Shown here: piece by piece, positions 39,168-52,217 of the stretch
How the letters are laid out: each line of letters starts with the position of its first letter
How positions within the stretch are numbered: position 1 is the stretch's first letter
DNA from: Lingula anatina
Taxonomy: Eukaryota; Brachiopoda; Lingulata; Lingulida; Lingulidae
Direction of reading: 5' to 3'
Assembly: GCF_001039355.2 (NCBI RefSeq)
Contig: NW_019775519.1
Coordinates: forward strand, 265,596 to 329,595
DNA length: 64,000 nt
Position numbers and translations under genes: made by a program
The notes under the pieces: model-generated
The model's input: only the letters and a program-made list of their open reading frames with translations
The model's database searches: none
What the model was told of the DNA's origin: nothing

Positions 39168-40092
39168 CTGTGCAAAAGGAATGATTACTAAGCAAACAGG
39201 TGCAAACAAAGCTGAATGATGTGTATTGGTAGGAAACCAAGGGAGAAACCCCAAAGGTAAATCACTGAAATCCTGTTATCAACATTGTTACACACCAAAG
39301 GCTCATTCCAGCATCAACATTAAGTTTTGTATAACTCTTTACTGTTATTTTAACAAAAGAAAGTGATAAAACGTTTTCTTCAAACTTGTTTCGATTTGGT
39401 TAATAATATCTGCCAAATCAATAAGATAAAAAAAAGAGAAAAATAAGGAACAGTTCCAGCCACTGGCAAAAATGAAAAAAAAAAAAATGCTAGCATGAGC
39501 CAACACACTATGACACAAATGAACATCATTATGTTTAGATTAGGAATCAAAGGTTACAGAGANTTTTTATCCTGCATGTATAAATTACAAGCGATTTGAA
39601 TATATATAATTTATAGATGAATTTTGTCTTTTCTCCTCATTAAACACTTAAATAACGAAATGTTAGAAACATACTTTTATAACAAAGCTGAACTGTTTAA
39701 AACCAGAAAGGAAAATGCATGCTAGCTATGCTTGAAATGCATATTAGCTTTTATTCACTCTCCTTAGCACATTCATGACAACAGCATTTGGAAACTACAA
39801 TACAAATGTATTCAAAAGTCAGTTCCACTACACTATACTATACCTGCAGTGCAGAATTGGCTAAAAGTATAAATATGGTTAATATTTCACAAGGTAATGA
39901 GGAATTCCATGAATCTTCTCACTGCTTTCAAAGTTTAAACCAATCAGTTCTGGTAAATTGTGACTTTTTTCTAACTTTTTTTCTAAACATCCACATAATC
40001 CTTTAGGGATGGTAAAAACCCCAAATCTGGCTGTGAGACTTGAAATCCTAACCTGCACAATACATCTATGCTGAGCCACGCTCCTTGAGTCT

Positions 40093-43000
40093 CTACTGTA
40101 AATACACTTGCAAGTGTTGTGCAGTCTGGAACAGCACCTTGATTCCTGGCATGAAAGCACTGATTTCAGAGAAGTTGGACTCACTGACCACCCTTGTATG
40201 TATAGCCAGACCAGATGGGTAGTCAAACTGTTGAATAGCCTGAATCATTTGGTGGAGACCCAGTATTATGTGATCTGATAACTGAAAGCAAGAGAAAATA
40301 TCATTACAAGAAAGTAATTAAAACATTTGAAAATATGTCCACTTGTAAGATTAACATAATCTAAATTAAATTTGATCTAAAATTTACAAAAAGTTGAAAT
40401 GTGATACATTCCTTGATTTAAGTGCCATTTTCTAATGAGGACCAGAAACATTTCAATGGGAAAAAACTAATTTATATATTACTTATTAACACTTACTGCA
40501 TTAGCTCTTAATTTATCATAGAGTGCTTCCAGCTTCCTTTGCACATCTTCAAGTTTTCTTTTCATTTGCTGTAAAATAAACAAAATTCAACTAAATGTTT
40601 TTCAAGATAAGGTCTTCTTACAAGGCAATATTTTTATTCCCAGAGAAATGGTGCTCACAGATGGTTAGCAAATCTAGGTGACTATTATTATTCATTTTAT
40701 TCAATAAAATATTGGCAATCTAACAGAAAAGTACTAAAACAGTGAGATCAAGAAAAACTGATTTTCTCACAAAAAAAATATCACTGGAAATTCTGTCAAA
40801 CCAAAGGAAAATCCATTCTCTGTTTAATTTGTATATATAATGACAACTTACTGGATTTGTAGCTCTGTTTAAGCATCTGTTATTGAGGTCATTAAAAATA
40901 TCCTGTAAAACCTGATGCTCAGCAGGTATTGGACCCTTCTCTATTGGCTGGGAGGGTGTAGGAGCAGGGGCAGCCATAGTTTGCTGGTAAGAAAAATACA
41001 AAATATCAGTCAGGACCCGTAAGGTTTTCAACCATCTCAACAATATACTGCACCATATAAAAATACCAAATCAAGCTATAATACAACTATAACAAATACA
41101 AAGCTGACAAACGAGTGAACACTGACCAGATGCTTTATTCTGAGCAATATGGCCATTCGACAGCATTTTTTCCCTATGAAGTCTTACCTGTGGTGGTTGA
41201 GGGGGTGGCTGGTGGTCCTGTGGGTTATAAAACCCTCCTGCAGGGAACTGTCCGGTTGGCGGGGCCTGCTCCGGCTGCTTGGCCGCGTGCTCTGCTGGGT
41301 TGTACAGATTACTGGGGATTGGGGCTGGGGCAGAGGCCTGGTCACCACTCTTTTTTCTACCAGACTGGACGATAATGCAATATTAGTTATAATGGGATAT
41401 CATTGAATTATAACGAATATCATTTTCTTCCACTTTGTATATATGGTTGTCGATAAATTGGGGATTTTTGTATGAAAAGACACCCTAAACTTAATTTCAC
41501 ATGTGGATATTGATACAATTTGGATTTTTGTTTAAAAGGTATCCTAAATTTACCCCACTGTTTGGAAAAAAAATCTAGAAGCTGTGGAGCCTTACCTTGC
41601 CACTTAATACAGGAGGATCATTCCAACCAGATTCTGGCCGCATTTCTTGGTAAGATGGTAGATGTGGAACTTGGACAGCTACCAGAAAAAAAAAACAAAT
41701 GACTTAAAATATAGTGTGATACTATTTTGTTCTTTTCTGGCTATATCATTCAAAATAGGAAGTAAATATTTGTTAATTCATTTCTGTAATAATAACCGTG
41801 TTAGGATGATGTAACTCATACACCAAGAACAATTGTTGATGGTTAGAGATTGCCATGTTCTAAAAACGTTTTCTAACATAAACCTAAGATATTTTCACAA
41901 TAATTTTTTACCTGGAGGTGGCTGCTGGTATGTGCTTGATGGTTGTTCTCCTGGGAAGCCACTGGAAATTTGGAAAAATATTCAGTGTACATGTCTATAT
42001 ATCAAATCTGAAATACATTTATGAACAAGAAATTTTTAAATAACTTTAAACCAATCTTAATTAACACAGAAACAATGTGAAAGCACATGAAAATGCAACA
42101 CTTGTACAAAATTACCTTCCTTGCTGAAATATTTAAGCTCAAGGGATTAATTAACAGTCTCAAAATGCATACTTAGTGGAATATCTGAGATTTTGTCTAA
42201 CCTATTTATTAAAAGTACATACCCATAATTATATGCTGGTTGCCCATATGCCATGTGGCCAGGATTTGGTTCTGGCTGCATATAAGTGGGTGCCGTGGGT
42301 TCCACATAGGGCTGCTGGGTTGGATACCTCTGAGACAGAGGACCTGCTAACCAGACAATAGGACACCAGTAATAAATAAGTTGAATATGTCTCAATATAA
42401 ACAAGCTATGGATGAAAATCATAATAAAAGGAGAAATAGATTTTTTAAAAACTTCTGTGTTACATCACTCTGATTGTTTTATTCAACACAATGACCAGAT
42501 TTACACATTTCTCTTAAAGTTGCACAGTACCTCTAAAACCTTTACTATCATTCCTTATCAACACCCAAACTAATAATACAATTATCCTTAAACCTGTTAT
42601 TATTTGGAAAAAAAAAAAAAAACTCACCTCTGGTTCCTGGCTGTACCCCTGTGGTAGGGGGTGTGAGGGGAGGTGCCTGGGACACTGTGTACGGTTCACT
42701 ATAGGTGGGCTGGGTGGGCAGTGGGCCATTCATCCCCCTGGAGTACTGGGTCTGCCCTGACCCATAGTCATTGTAATAACCTGTGCTGGGAGTGGTCACT
42801 GTCTGGAACATGCCTCTGGCTGTAGCCTGGATGGCAAAATAATAAGGTTCAGAATACATGCATTATATCAAAAAAAAAAAAATTATATTTGTTTTCTACC
42901 CCAGGTACTTTCTCTTGACAATTCATAGCAAAATGAAAAATTTAGATTATTCCTTGCCGTAGAACTATTTATTAATTCGAAATGAAAGGGAAAAATGCTA

Positions 43001-46000
43001 TTTCCCACAATACCTGTTGACCCATGCTTGGCTGCTGTGGCTGCTGTGGCTGTTGAACAGGCCGAGACCTTGGAGGATGGACTTCAATCTTCTTGAATGG
43101 GAAAGGTGGCTGTGCCATGCCTGGGATAGCCTGACCTAGGGCCCTGTACAGTCTGTCCCGTAAGATCAGGTGGGGAATCTAAACAAAAATATATATTAGA
43201 AACTCATTGATCAGGTCAAAAAATAGTTTGTTTAAATTCTTTATGTTTAGTAACTTAATTTGAAGAGTAGTACATCTGTTTATTTAGCAAGTTTATTTCG
43301 GTGACAATAATCATCATCTCAAAATCTTTGAAACGTGAAATCTTCTGAACATTATCATTTAAATTTTTTATTATCTCAAAGAAAAATAAACCCTGCATGA
43401 CTAATGCCAAAACATTACCTCGTTTGAATTTCCTAAGTAGCCTAAAGCAGTAGCAAAACTGCCCTGGGCTGCTAGAATCTCTGCATAAAGGCTTAATTTC
43501 TCTGTTAGAACCCCACTGCGGACCTCTGGAGGTTGACCTTGGATGTTTTCTACAGCTTTCCTCAATACCATCACTTTTTCAACAAGGTCCTGTAATAATA
43601 AGTTTCATCAATCACAATTTCATCTCAGTGTCGAATAAACTATCTGAATATCTTTTTATATACATTCGACAATTTCAAAGATAATAATCCAGTTTATATT
43701 TTTATTCAGCCTTTCAAAATCATTCTTGATCAACTACAAGCAGTGATTAAACCTGAAGGTGCATACATCATCAGAAGCAAAAGTCTCTGTGGTTATTGAA
43801 AAGTCTAATCTAGCCCAGAAATGTTTCATTTTAAAAAAGTTATAAAGAAATGACAAATACATACACTTTCACAGACATAGCTGTACTTCAAAAATGAAAG
43901 GTTAATATATATTCACCTGAAGTCCCTGTGGAGAATTGGAGTTGTGTGTCTGTTTGACCCAGCATTCTACTAGATAGTCTATATTGCCAGAACATATGTA
44001 ACATAAGATGGCATAGGCAGACAACTTCCCATGCTGCTCATTTTCTAGTCTAATACCAAGAGTATCTGAAATACAGTAAAACATTGACAATCAGCAACAA
44101 AAATAAATTAGTTTAAAACTGTGGACTTAAAATTACAATTTTATAATTAAAAAAAACTGCAATATGCAATATAAACAAATAAATAAAAAATCTCCTCATA
44201 GTAGATACCTAAAAAATAGTTTTCAGATGACAGAATCAAATGGAAGGAAATATGCCTTAAGAATATAATAACATTTAAAATTGAGTTTAAAAGCTTGACT
44301 TGCCAAGTAGGAAAATGACTGTAAATCCCGCAAACTTAAATTTAACTTACCACAAAGAAGAGGGAGTTCATCCTGTTTAGCATAAGTTAATATCACTGCT
44401 AAAGCTTCTTTCCAGTTATTAAGTTCACATGTCTCCACTATATGAGTCCAGTCTCGATTCACTACTGATGAGATTAACTAAAAGAAAAGAAAGGCAAAAT
44501 GAAAAAATCATTTCCTCAAAATCTCTATAATACCTTTTTACTGGATGTATAATATTTAAAACTTATCCTGAGCTCTTTATCATACCAAATACATTTTAGG
44601 AAAATAGTTAAGAGACAGTAAAAAGAGTGAATAATTTCTACAAAAATGTTGTCTCATAAGCAAAAACACATTTATATTGTTACCAAATTATTCTTGTTTA
44701 CAGAAAATTTTTATCTTTATATATCCCATTCTTTGTTCCACAATTTAGCACACTTCACAGATACGTAAATTCCTACATAAAAAATAAAGAAGAATATTTG
44801 GTGCTTTATCAATTTAAACCTTACCCTAGACAAATTGCCTCTATTTTTATGAAAGAACTTCTTCTGTGTCCTAGCCAGCAGCTCAGGGCCACCACAAATG
44901 GCAAGCAAGATGGCTTCTGCCATGCGGTCGTCATGGAGACACATTTCTACTGCAGCCTCAAAGTTCCCTGTGATCACAGACTGGCTAATCAGGCCATCCA
45001 CATCTGAAGAAAAGAGTTCAAATATATGTCACTTATGAGTGATGAGGCATATCAAACCTTCCTACAAAAAAGATATTGGTCTGTCATTCTCAGTTGTATA
45101 AACTTTCATTTTATGTTGTGATTTAAATGTAACTTTTTCCACATAAATAATGACAAAATAAGACATTTTCACAAATGCTCTCTCTCTCTCTCTCTCTGTT
45201 TAGGATAAAAAGGTGAAGGTGCCTAGTAACTCACCATCATCAGAGGGTACAGTAAATGGAGACTGGGGCCTGGAATCATGCTCATGTGCTGCTATCTGCT
45301 CAAACAGAGAACTGTCAGACTCAACCTTGGGCAGATTCTGAAATAAATATTTTATTGTCACAATGCCCAGTGTAAAAATACATATCCCCATATCTTTATT
45401 TTGAGCAATGGCTAAATAGTGCTTACCAGACCTCACCAATTATAAGATATAACTTCTATTCTGGTACTGGTAATGCTACACCAGATAAATTGAATCCAAC
45501 AATGCTAAAACAATGATTTATACTGATGAAAAAAAATGCATGGCTGATCATGTTTACATGTACTACAATTCAACATATACTAAAATGTAGTAAGACAAAA
45601 ACTTAATTAGAAACATAACAATCTTTGGAAAAAACATAATCATGTTCACCAACATTGTTCACTTACAGAACTACAAATTTAAAGTAAATGACTATGACTG
45701 AATTACCTCTGCTTCCACATTAGGAGAATTTGACCCATTGGCAGTAACACCCTCCCCAGCGTCCTGTGCAAAAGGAATGATTACTAAGCAAACAGGTGCA
45801 AACAAAGCTGAATGATATGTATTGGTGAGAAACCAAGGGAGAAACCCCAGAGATAAATCACTGAAATCTTGTTATACACATTGTTACACACCAAAGGCTC
45901 ATTCCAGCATCAACATTAAGTTTTATATATAACTCTTCACTGTTATTTTGACAAAAGAAAGTGATAAAACTTTTTCTTCAAAATTGTTTTGATTTGGTTA

Positions 46001-47459
46001 ATAATGCTTGCCAAATCAATGAGATATAAAAGAAAAAATAATGAAGATTTCTAGCCACTGGCAAAAATGAAAAAAAAAAAAAAATGCTAGCATGAGCCAA
46101 CACACTATGATACCAAAGAAAACCATGGATAATTACTTATGTTTAGATTAGGAATCAAAGGTTACAGAGAATTAGTCACACAAGCTTTTAATTGTAACTA
46201 ATTCATATTGAATACAAAATTATAAAAAAGCTAAGCAAGGGAAATGTTATAGAGAAAAGATTAATTTTTTTATTGTCCATACAACAAATATGCTATAAGT
46301 CTAAAGAGAAAGTAAAACTCAAAACGCAATTTAACCCCTAACCACTGTTTTAAAACTAAAAAGTAGAGATATGCCACACTTAGTTAAGCCTGTGAATATG
46401 TATTAAGTCTTACCGATGTTCCTAGTCCAGACATTTTCTCTGCTAGTTCACTAGCATCAACTCCAGGTTCCTGGGAACTGAGAGCACTGGTGCCAACAGC
46501 TGAGCTGACCTAGATTTAAATAAAATTCTAGACATTTAGACAGGGTTCTCATACCTAGATAAATCTATCTCCAAGGGTTTTCTTGCTAAATTGCTTTCAG
46601 CTTAGGCGGCTTAGATATCTGGCATGCCTACTGAAGATGCTAAACAATAGTTAATTACCCCCTACCAAATTTATTATATCTGAGAAAATAAATAATTTCA
46701 TCTGCCTCAAAATCATTATCATTTACAATTTAACTAATTTTTTACCTTTTTTGAGAGTTCATTTTGATCATATCCAAGTAAGTTCAAGAAACTTTTCCTT
46801 GGATCTCTTTCAAAATTGACCTGTAAAACAGAATGGTGGGTTTACTTTTTGCTTTTCTTCTGTTCACATGCTTAAGCTAAAAAATCAAAACAAACATTAA
46901 AAACCCTAGTCCAGACCATCAGAAATCAACTCTTCATAATTTTTATGCTACATCAGATGCTTTTACTTATCTTTTTTTCTCAGTAAATGAATGCCGTTTC
47001 CCTTCATAATCCTATATTTTAATGACTTTGCCATAAGACAAGTATTATCATTAACAAAAACTAACAAATATGACAAAAAATATCACCTTCATAAAATTCC
47101 AAATGCTTTCCTCCATAGGGTCTTGGCAGTTGGCAATTTTCATTGCACAGAATTCCTGAAACTGGCCTGCCCCGAGGGCACTCTCGAGCTGCGATGACCT
47201 GGCTACCAAGTCATTTTCTGTGACAACTCGGCTTATAAAAACTTGTCTCTGGACTGGCTGGTGAGCTTGCTGTTGCTGAGGGGGCTTGCTTGCTTCAAAG
47301 CTTACAAGACATCCACCAAACTAAAACAAAATGGAACAAATACAATCTGAACTGAAAATATAAAGATAATGTAAATGAGGCTCGGAAGGCATTATTAACA
47401 TAAAAGTTAACATTTTTACATTACTTGAACAGAATGAATTCTATTTGCTGACTATAATC

Positions 47460-47536
<77 letters not shown>

Positions 47537-50500
47537 ATCTATAATAACTTACCCCAAATGATGCACCAACAGGTCTACGTAGCCATTTTGGAGGTTTCTT
47601 TAATGTCACTGTCATTGCAGGTTTTGTTTGTTGAGGGGCTTGTACAAATGGGTCACTAGGAAATGAGTCTGCTACCTAAAAATTCAAAAAAAAATTCTTC
47701 AAGATTTATATCTGACTTAGTTTTGCAATACATATCAACTTGTAACAAAAACAATTTACAATGGGGAATTTGTACTTCTATGTGAGTTTACATTTAACAA
47801 ATACCACAATAAAATGTAAAAAAATTAAATAAATAAATAAATAATATAAATAAATAAATAAATAAAAACTTACTGCATCAATCTGTTCAGCTTCCTGTTC
47901 CCCACCCATGAGTGAGTATAGGTTGATGTGTCCATCAAAGGAGGCACTGGAGATCACTGCAGGGTTCCTAGGGCACCACTGGATGTCAAAACACCACTGG
48001 CTGCGAGTTGGTACCTCACATACAACCTGGGTACAAAGGAATTGACAGGTCTATTCAGATTCATGTTCTTATTTTTTTAAAAAAGGGGAAAAACTCAAAG
48101 TATCTACATAAATTCAATCTCTTTCTGCTCCCGCATATTTTTCAATTCTTTATTCACATTTGCCTGCTAATGTTTATTTTTGGTTCTCTTAACATAATTT
48201 TAAAATCTTTTTTTTTTTTTAATTTTAAAGATTCACAAATTACTTTCCATTTTCAGTTTTACAAAGATTAACTATAAAATAGGGTTTAATAATGTATGTT
48301 TTTCATCTTTTTTTACCCACCTCTCCACCAGGCATTTCACTATTAGGATTCCAGCAGAGAATTCTGTTGTCTTTACCACAACTAAGTAGTAAATCTGCAT
48401 CTTGAGGACACCAAGCTATAGACAATATTCCCCTAGAAAAAGAGTTTATTTGTTGTAATATAAACTTAAATAAAAAAAAATACTCAACAACTTTTCCTAT
48501 TCTCATAATTTCTTCACCGTTCATTTATTGCAGGGAAGGAAAAAATGTACGTCAATGCAAAAATTAATTACAAATAAAAGAAATCACATGAAATTGCAAC
48601 TTCATCAGTGAACCATTTGATTTCATATCATTCGTATTTTACCTCTGATGGTTCTCTAGTACTTTAAGAGGTGATGTTGCAAATCTCAGGTCCCAAAGTT
48701 GTATGACTGGAGTATGGTCATCTTCTGAAGACAAACACATCTGAGTGGCCACATCAGGGTGCCAGTTGACCATTTTACTCTTTATCTGGAAATAGAAAGG
48801 GTACAAATTTATACTAATGACCATCCATAATGCATATTTCCAATATTTTATTACATTACAGACAATATATCTTTATAATATTTCACTACTGACAACAACT
48901 AATGGATCTTTTCAAATATTTTACTCATGACTACAGACATTGCATCTTTTCCACATGTAACTATCGACAACAGATAATGCAACTTTTCAATACTGACTAC
49001 TGACATTGCACTTTTCTAACAAGCTTCACACTAAAATTTATGGAAAAAATTTAACATCAATTCTAATATCACTTACTCTAGACATGCTATCACTAATCTT
49101 AATAATGGGATCATTTTTCCTTAAATCCCAAACCACACATCTTGCTGAGAAAGTAGAAGCTAGAATATGCTGGACTTGTTTATTCCAAGATATGCAATTC
49201 ACATCATCTGCAGGCTGAAAATGGACAGTGAAAAAGTAATGATTAATTGAAATTGAAAAACACATCTTGATTTTTAAGGACAAGATGAAGGCTAGGAATG
49301 AATTGAAACATGTTCAAATTCCCTCAGGACTAACATGAAATACAAATATATTTCTAATGCAATTTATTTCAAGATATTTCAATAAACATTTTAAAATAAC
49401 ATATTATGATAAAGACTAGAAATGATCTTTCAATCACAAGGAATATTGCTTGTGTATCATACCTGTGACTTAGCTCCTGGAGTCATAGGGTTGGTGGGGT
49501 TGTTCATGTCCCAAATATAAATTTCTGATTCACTTGCACCTGTTGCCAATAGGTTTTGCTGCAATACACATAAGACACCATGTTTACTGATAGAAACTTA
49601 GAATCACAATAAGTAACTAAATTATCAGGTGAAACATATTAAATAAATTTACTTTCGCTGATTCTTTATAGTCAAAAGGGAGCAGGTATAATAAAAATTC
49701 CAATTAAATACCTGGAAGGGGTTAAAATCTAATGCAGCTACATTTCCAGAGTGCTTATCCATTGTGAACACGAGTGGATCCTCTTTTTTGATAAGCTTGG
49801 CTGGATTATACACCAGAACATTTCCCTTCTCTGCTCCTCCCACCAGCAACCCAGAGGCTGTCTCAGGGGATGTCATGCCATGACCACCCCAAGCTAGTTT
49901 GTGGAACCTATGAAATTATGTCAAAAAAAGAAGGTTAGGATATGTAGAATACTGAATAAAGTTCTTGTTGAATAATATCAATGTTGACTGCACTGTTTCA
50001 TATCACAGACTTGTTTTTAAACTTAGTTTGAGGAAAAAACAACACCAACATAATACCAAAACTTAAATAATGTTGACCTTTTTGTTGTTTCTTTACCTGC
50101 ATGATACTTAATGATAATCATTCAATGAAACCTGGATCAATTTTAATATATAAACTGATAAATCATGCCACTTATTTTAAAATAGTATAGTCAAATTTCA
50201 CTTACTAGTACTTCATAATTTGTAAAATTGTGTTAACTTGTTAACAAATGCATAAAATAAAATTAAAGCAAAATAAACAGGAAATCCCTCGTTATCTTGC
50301 CATGCACTTTACAGTTTTTCTCTGTTAAAGACACCAGCATTAAAATTCACCAAAGCAAATAGCTTTTTTTCTTACCTGTATTCACTCTGTAGACTTCCAA
50401 CCAATGGCATGTCCAGCCCTGGCTCTGAAAAATTGACACCATATATCTCCAGCGCAGCAGATGTACTGGAAGAGAAAAAAAAATGACATTTACAAACCCC

Positions 50501-51279
50501 ATTACAAACTTAAAATGAAAGCGTAACTTTATCATGAAACCTTACAACTCATTCATACTGTGTGTAGTTTCATGACAGATGTATTTCTGTTATAAGAGAA
50601 ATGGTAAGTTTATTGTAAAACCTTAGAACTCATTCATGCTAAGTGTAAACTCATGACACATATATTTCTGCTACATAAGGGATTATGATTTGTATTTTCA
50701 ACTACTATTCACACTAGACAGATTTTATGCAACATTGACCATAATGACATCTTTTCCATACATTTAAACAACACACCAGTTGTGATTCAAAAAGAAAGTA
50801 TTCTCTTGAGAGCATATGAATGTATCTAGATATGCAAATGTCATACGAACAAAGGGTTATTTGTTCCATTCTTTAAACACTGCAATGGTATACGTATCCC
50901 TGTTTCTTATTCAAAGACAAATTACACAACTTTGCCAAACAGTTTTTTTTAACTATAGGTCTATAAAGCAAAATAACACATAAATACACATGTATGTAAA
51001 ATCTCATTCAGTCTCTGAAATGTATCAATATGCGGCCTATGCCTAATAGCATTGTTTCTGTGTATTAAATGCATGTATTTCTAACATATTTTATGAAACA
51101 TTATCTGGCTGCATGCATATACAACATATTTATCAGTCAGTGCCACTAACATGAAATAATGCTTACCTGAAAGTAGCATCCAACTGCTGAGCTGCAGTGC
51201 CAGCTGCCAGGTATATAGGGTGCTGGGCAGGTGGTGACCAAGCTATGTTGGCTGTGCGTTTGATTTCTTTTAACTTCAT
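40093..51279 (-). CDS. SEC31A: SEC31, outer-coat subunit of COPII vesicles
   Basis: Twenty-seven coding exons join in frame to 1180 residues. The first eight are 51167-51279, 50376-50465, 49712-49907, 49463-49558, 49077-49214, 48643-48785, 48321-48432 and 47874-48026. They encode the N-terminal WD-repeat propeller (about residues 1-347: [54 protein letters not shown]). Then come 47553-47675, 47087-47320, 46746-46820, 46414-46509 and fifteen more down to 40093-40281, covering the helical region, the Pro/Gln-rich region (about 840-1050) and a conserved C-terminal domain. With SEC13, the family forms the cage of ER-to-Golgi vesicles and stimulates SAR1 GTP hydrolysis through SEC23. The length is close to human SEC31A (about 1220). 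The start ATG is the conserved MKL. A minus-strand AATAAA lies near 39750, about 340 bases past the stop. The 3' half is repeated at 32746-39562. Confidence 0.95.
45179..45197. repeat. (CT)n microsatellite
   Basis: A short CT run in a SEC31 intron. The corresponding run in the other copy (about 38628-38641) has a different length and flank, which is one more allele-level difference. Confidence 0.85.
46541..46680 (+). mobile_element. MITE family A, degenerate copy 3
   Basis: In a SEC31 intron, blocks such as gggtt..cttgctaaattgc, ttcagct and agttaattaccccct line up with the family A element at 8817-9010. The termini and most of the right half are too decayed to define. It lies about 30 bases upstream of the acceptor of exon 46414-46509. 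Confidence 0.5.
47462..47534. repeat. (TTA)n microsatellite
   Basis: About 24 TTA units in the SEC31 intron directly beside exon 47553-47675, ending about 17 bases from its donor. Read on the minus strand it gives a run of AAT codons (poly-Asn), but it is intronic. An AAAT repeat is at about 47822-47865. Confidence 0.95.
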
Positions 51280-52217
51280 TTTGATGGATAGTTCACAAAT
51301 TCTTCATGGAAATAAAAATGGAATTTCAAATCTGAAAGTAATAGTGCAAATCACTATACCTTGTTCAAGTCAGATGCAGTTACAATATTTATGTTTTTGC
51401 TCAACTAATTGCACTATCTTCTAAATCCCTTTCAAGATTAATAAACAAAAACTATATGCAATCAAAAGCATTTCCTATGTCAGTCTCATGAAATTTTTTT
51501 TATGAAATAAATGTCAAGGATTTACAAAAAAGAAAAAATGTCTTAATTAAGGCATAATTAATTATACTTTTGTGGTTAAAACTATTCCATCGTAAAGACT
51601 GGGACACCAGTTCACGAGATGCAGATCATAATCTGGCGTTTCAATCAGCTGATTCTACTCACATTGCTTTTGAACAACTATGAACCTTTGCAAGGATACC
51701 TACAGGCTACACTGGCTAGCTAACTGGCTACAGTAAAAATATGGCCACTGACCCAATCAATCCATCAATGATCGGGATCTTCAGTTGAGCTTAAATGGAT
51801 GAATATATATATTAACAATCAAATTAAACACATAGTACCTACTTGTAAAGCACTTACTTGATAATGCACGTTTAAATCAGGAAAACATGCCAACATAACA
51901 ACACTTGCGTGTCAGTTCGCCGGGTACGTGGCTTTCACCCAGAATGCATTGCGATTTGCGTGTAAAGTGAAGAATATTGAGAAAATATTTAATTTGAAAT
52001 TTGAACGAAATATGGTTGTTTTTGTACACTAAATCAGCAGATATTTGACTGTCATCTTTTATGTGCATTAAAAGATCCTTATGTTACTTAAAAGATTAAT
52101 TGAATTACCTCAATCTTTCAACTTGGAACGTGCGTATTACTTTATTTCCGGCGAGGTTCACACCGCGAGTTTCGCGAACCAAATATATTATATGGTGTGG
52201 AAACCTTTCTTGACAAA
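51280..52217. promoter_or_regulatory. divergent promoter region of SEC31 and CPSF4
   Basis: The two start codons point away from each other across about 940 bases. A more GC-rich patch at about 51900-51965 (cgtgtcagttcgccgggtacgtgg) and another near 52140-52180 (tttccggcgaggttcacaccgcgag) are the likely start-site areas. A 5' UTR intron for SEC31 is possible, because an acceptor-like AG precedes its ATG. No gene is seen between them. Confidence 0.5.

Larger units (their letters stand above)
32746..39562. repeat. second copy of SEC31 3' half (probable alternative haplotype)
   Basis: This block aligns end to end with 39564-46170 in the same orientation and is bounded by single Ns at 32745 and 39563. 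Both copies start at the same place, just after a T run (ttttatcctgcatg). Seventeen coding exons are shared with identical lengths. Differences are concentrated in introns and include a 214-bp MITE found only here (37567-37780). Confidence 0.88.

Noticed and set aside
27479-39562. A true tandem segmental duplication creating second FBXW10 and SEC31 genes
   Set aside because: Copy ends coincide with single Ns, each copy lacks the rest of its gene, and the differences are allele-like. Kept only as the alternative to be tested.
47421-47615. Poly-asparagine protein on the minus strand
   Set aside because: It is the translation of the intronic (TTA)n microsatellite; SEC31 splices at 47552 just before it.
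52197-52217. Earlier start for CPSF4 (METFLDK...)
   Set aside because: The first codon is GTG, not ATG, and family members begin at MQEI, which is the ATG at 52218.
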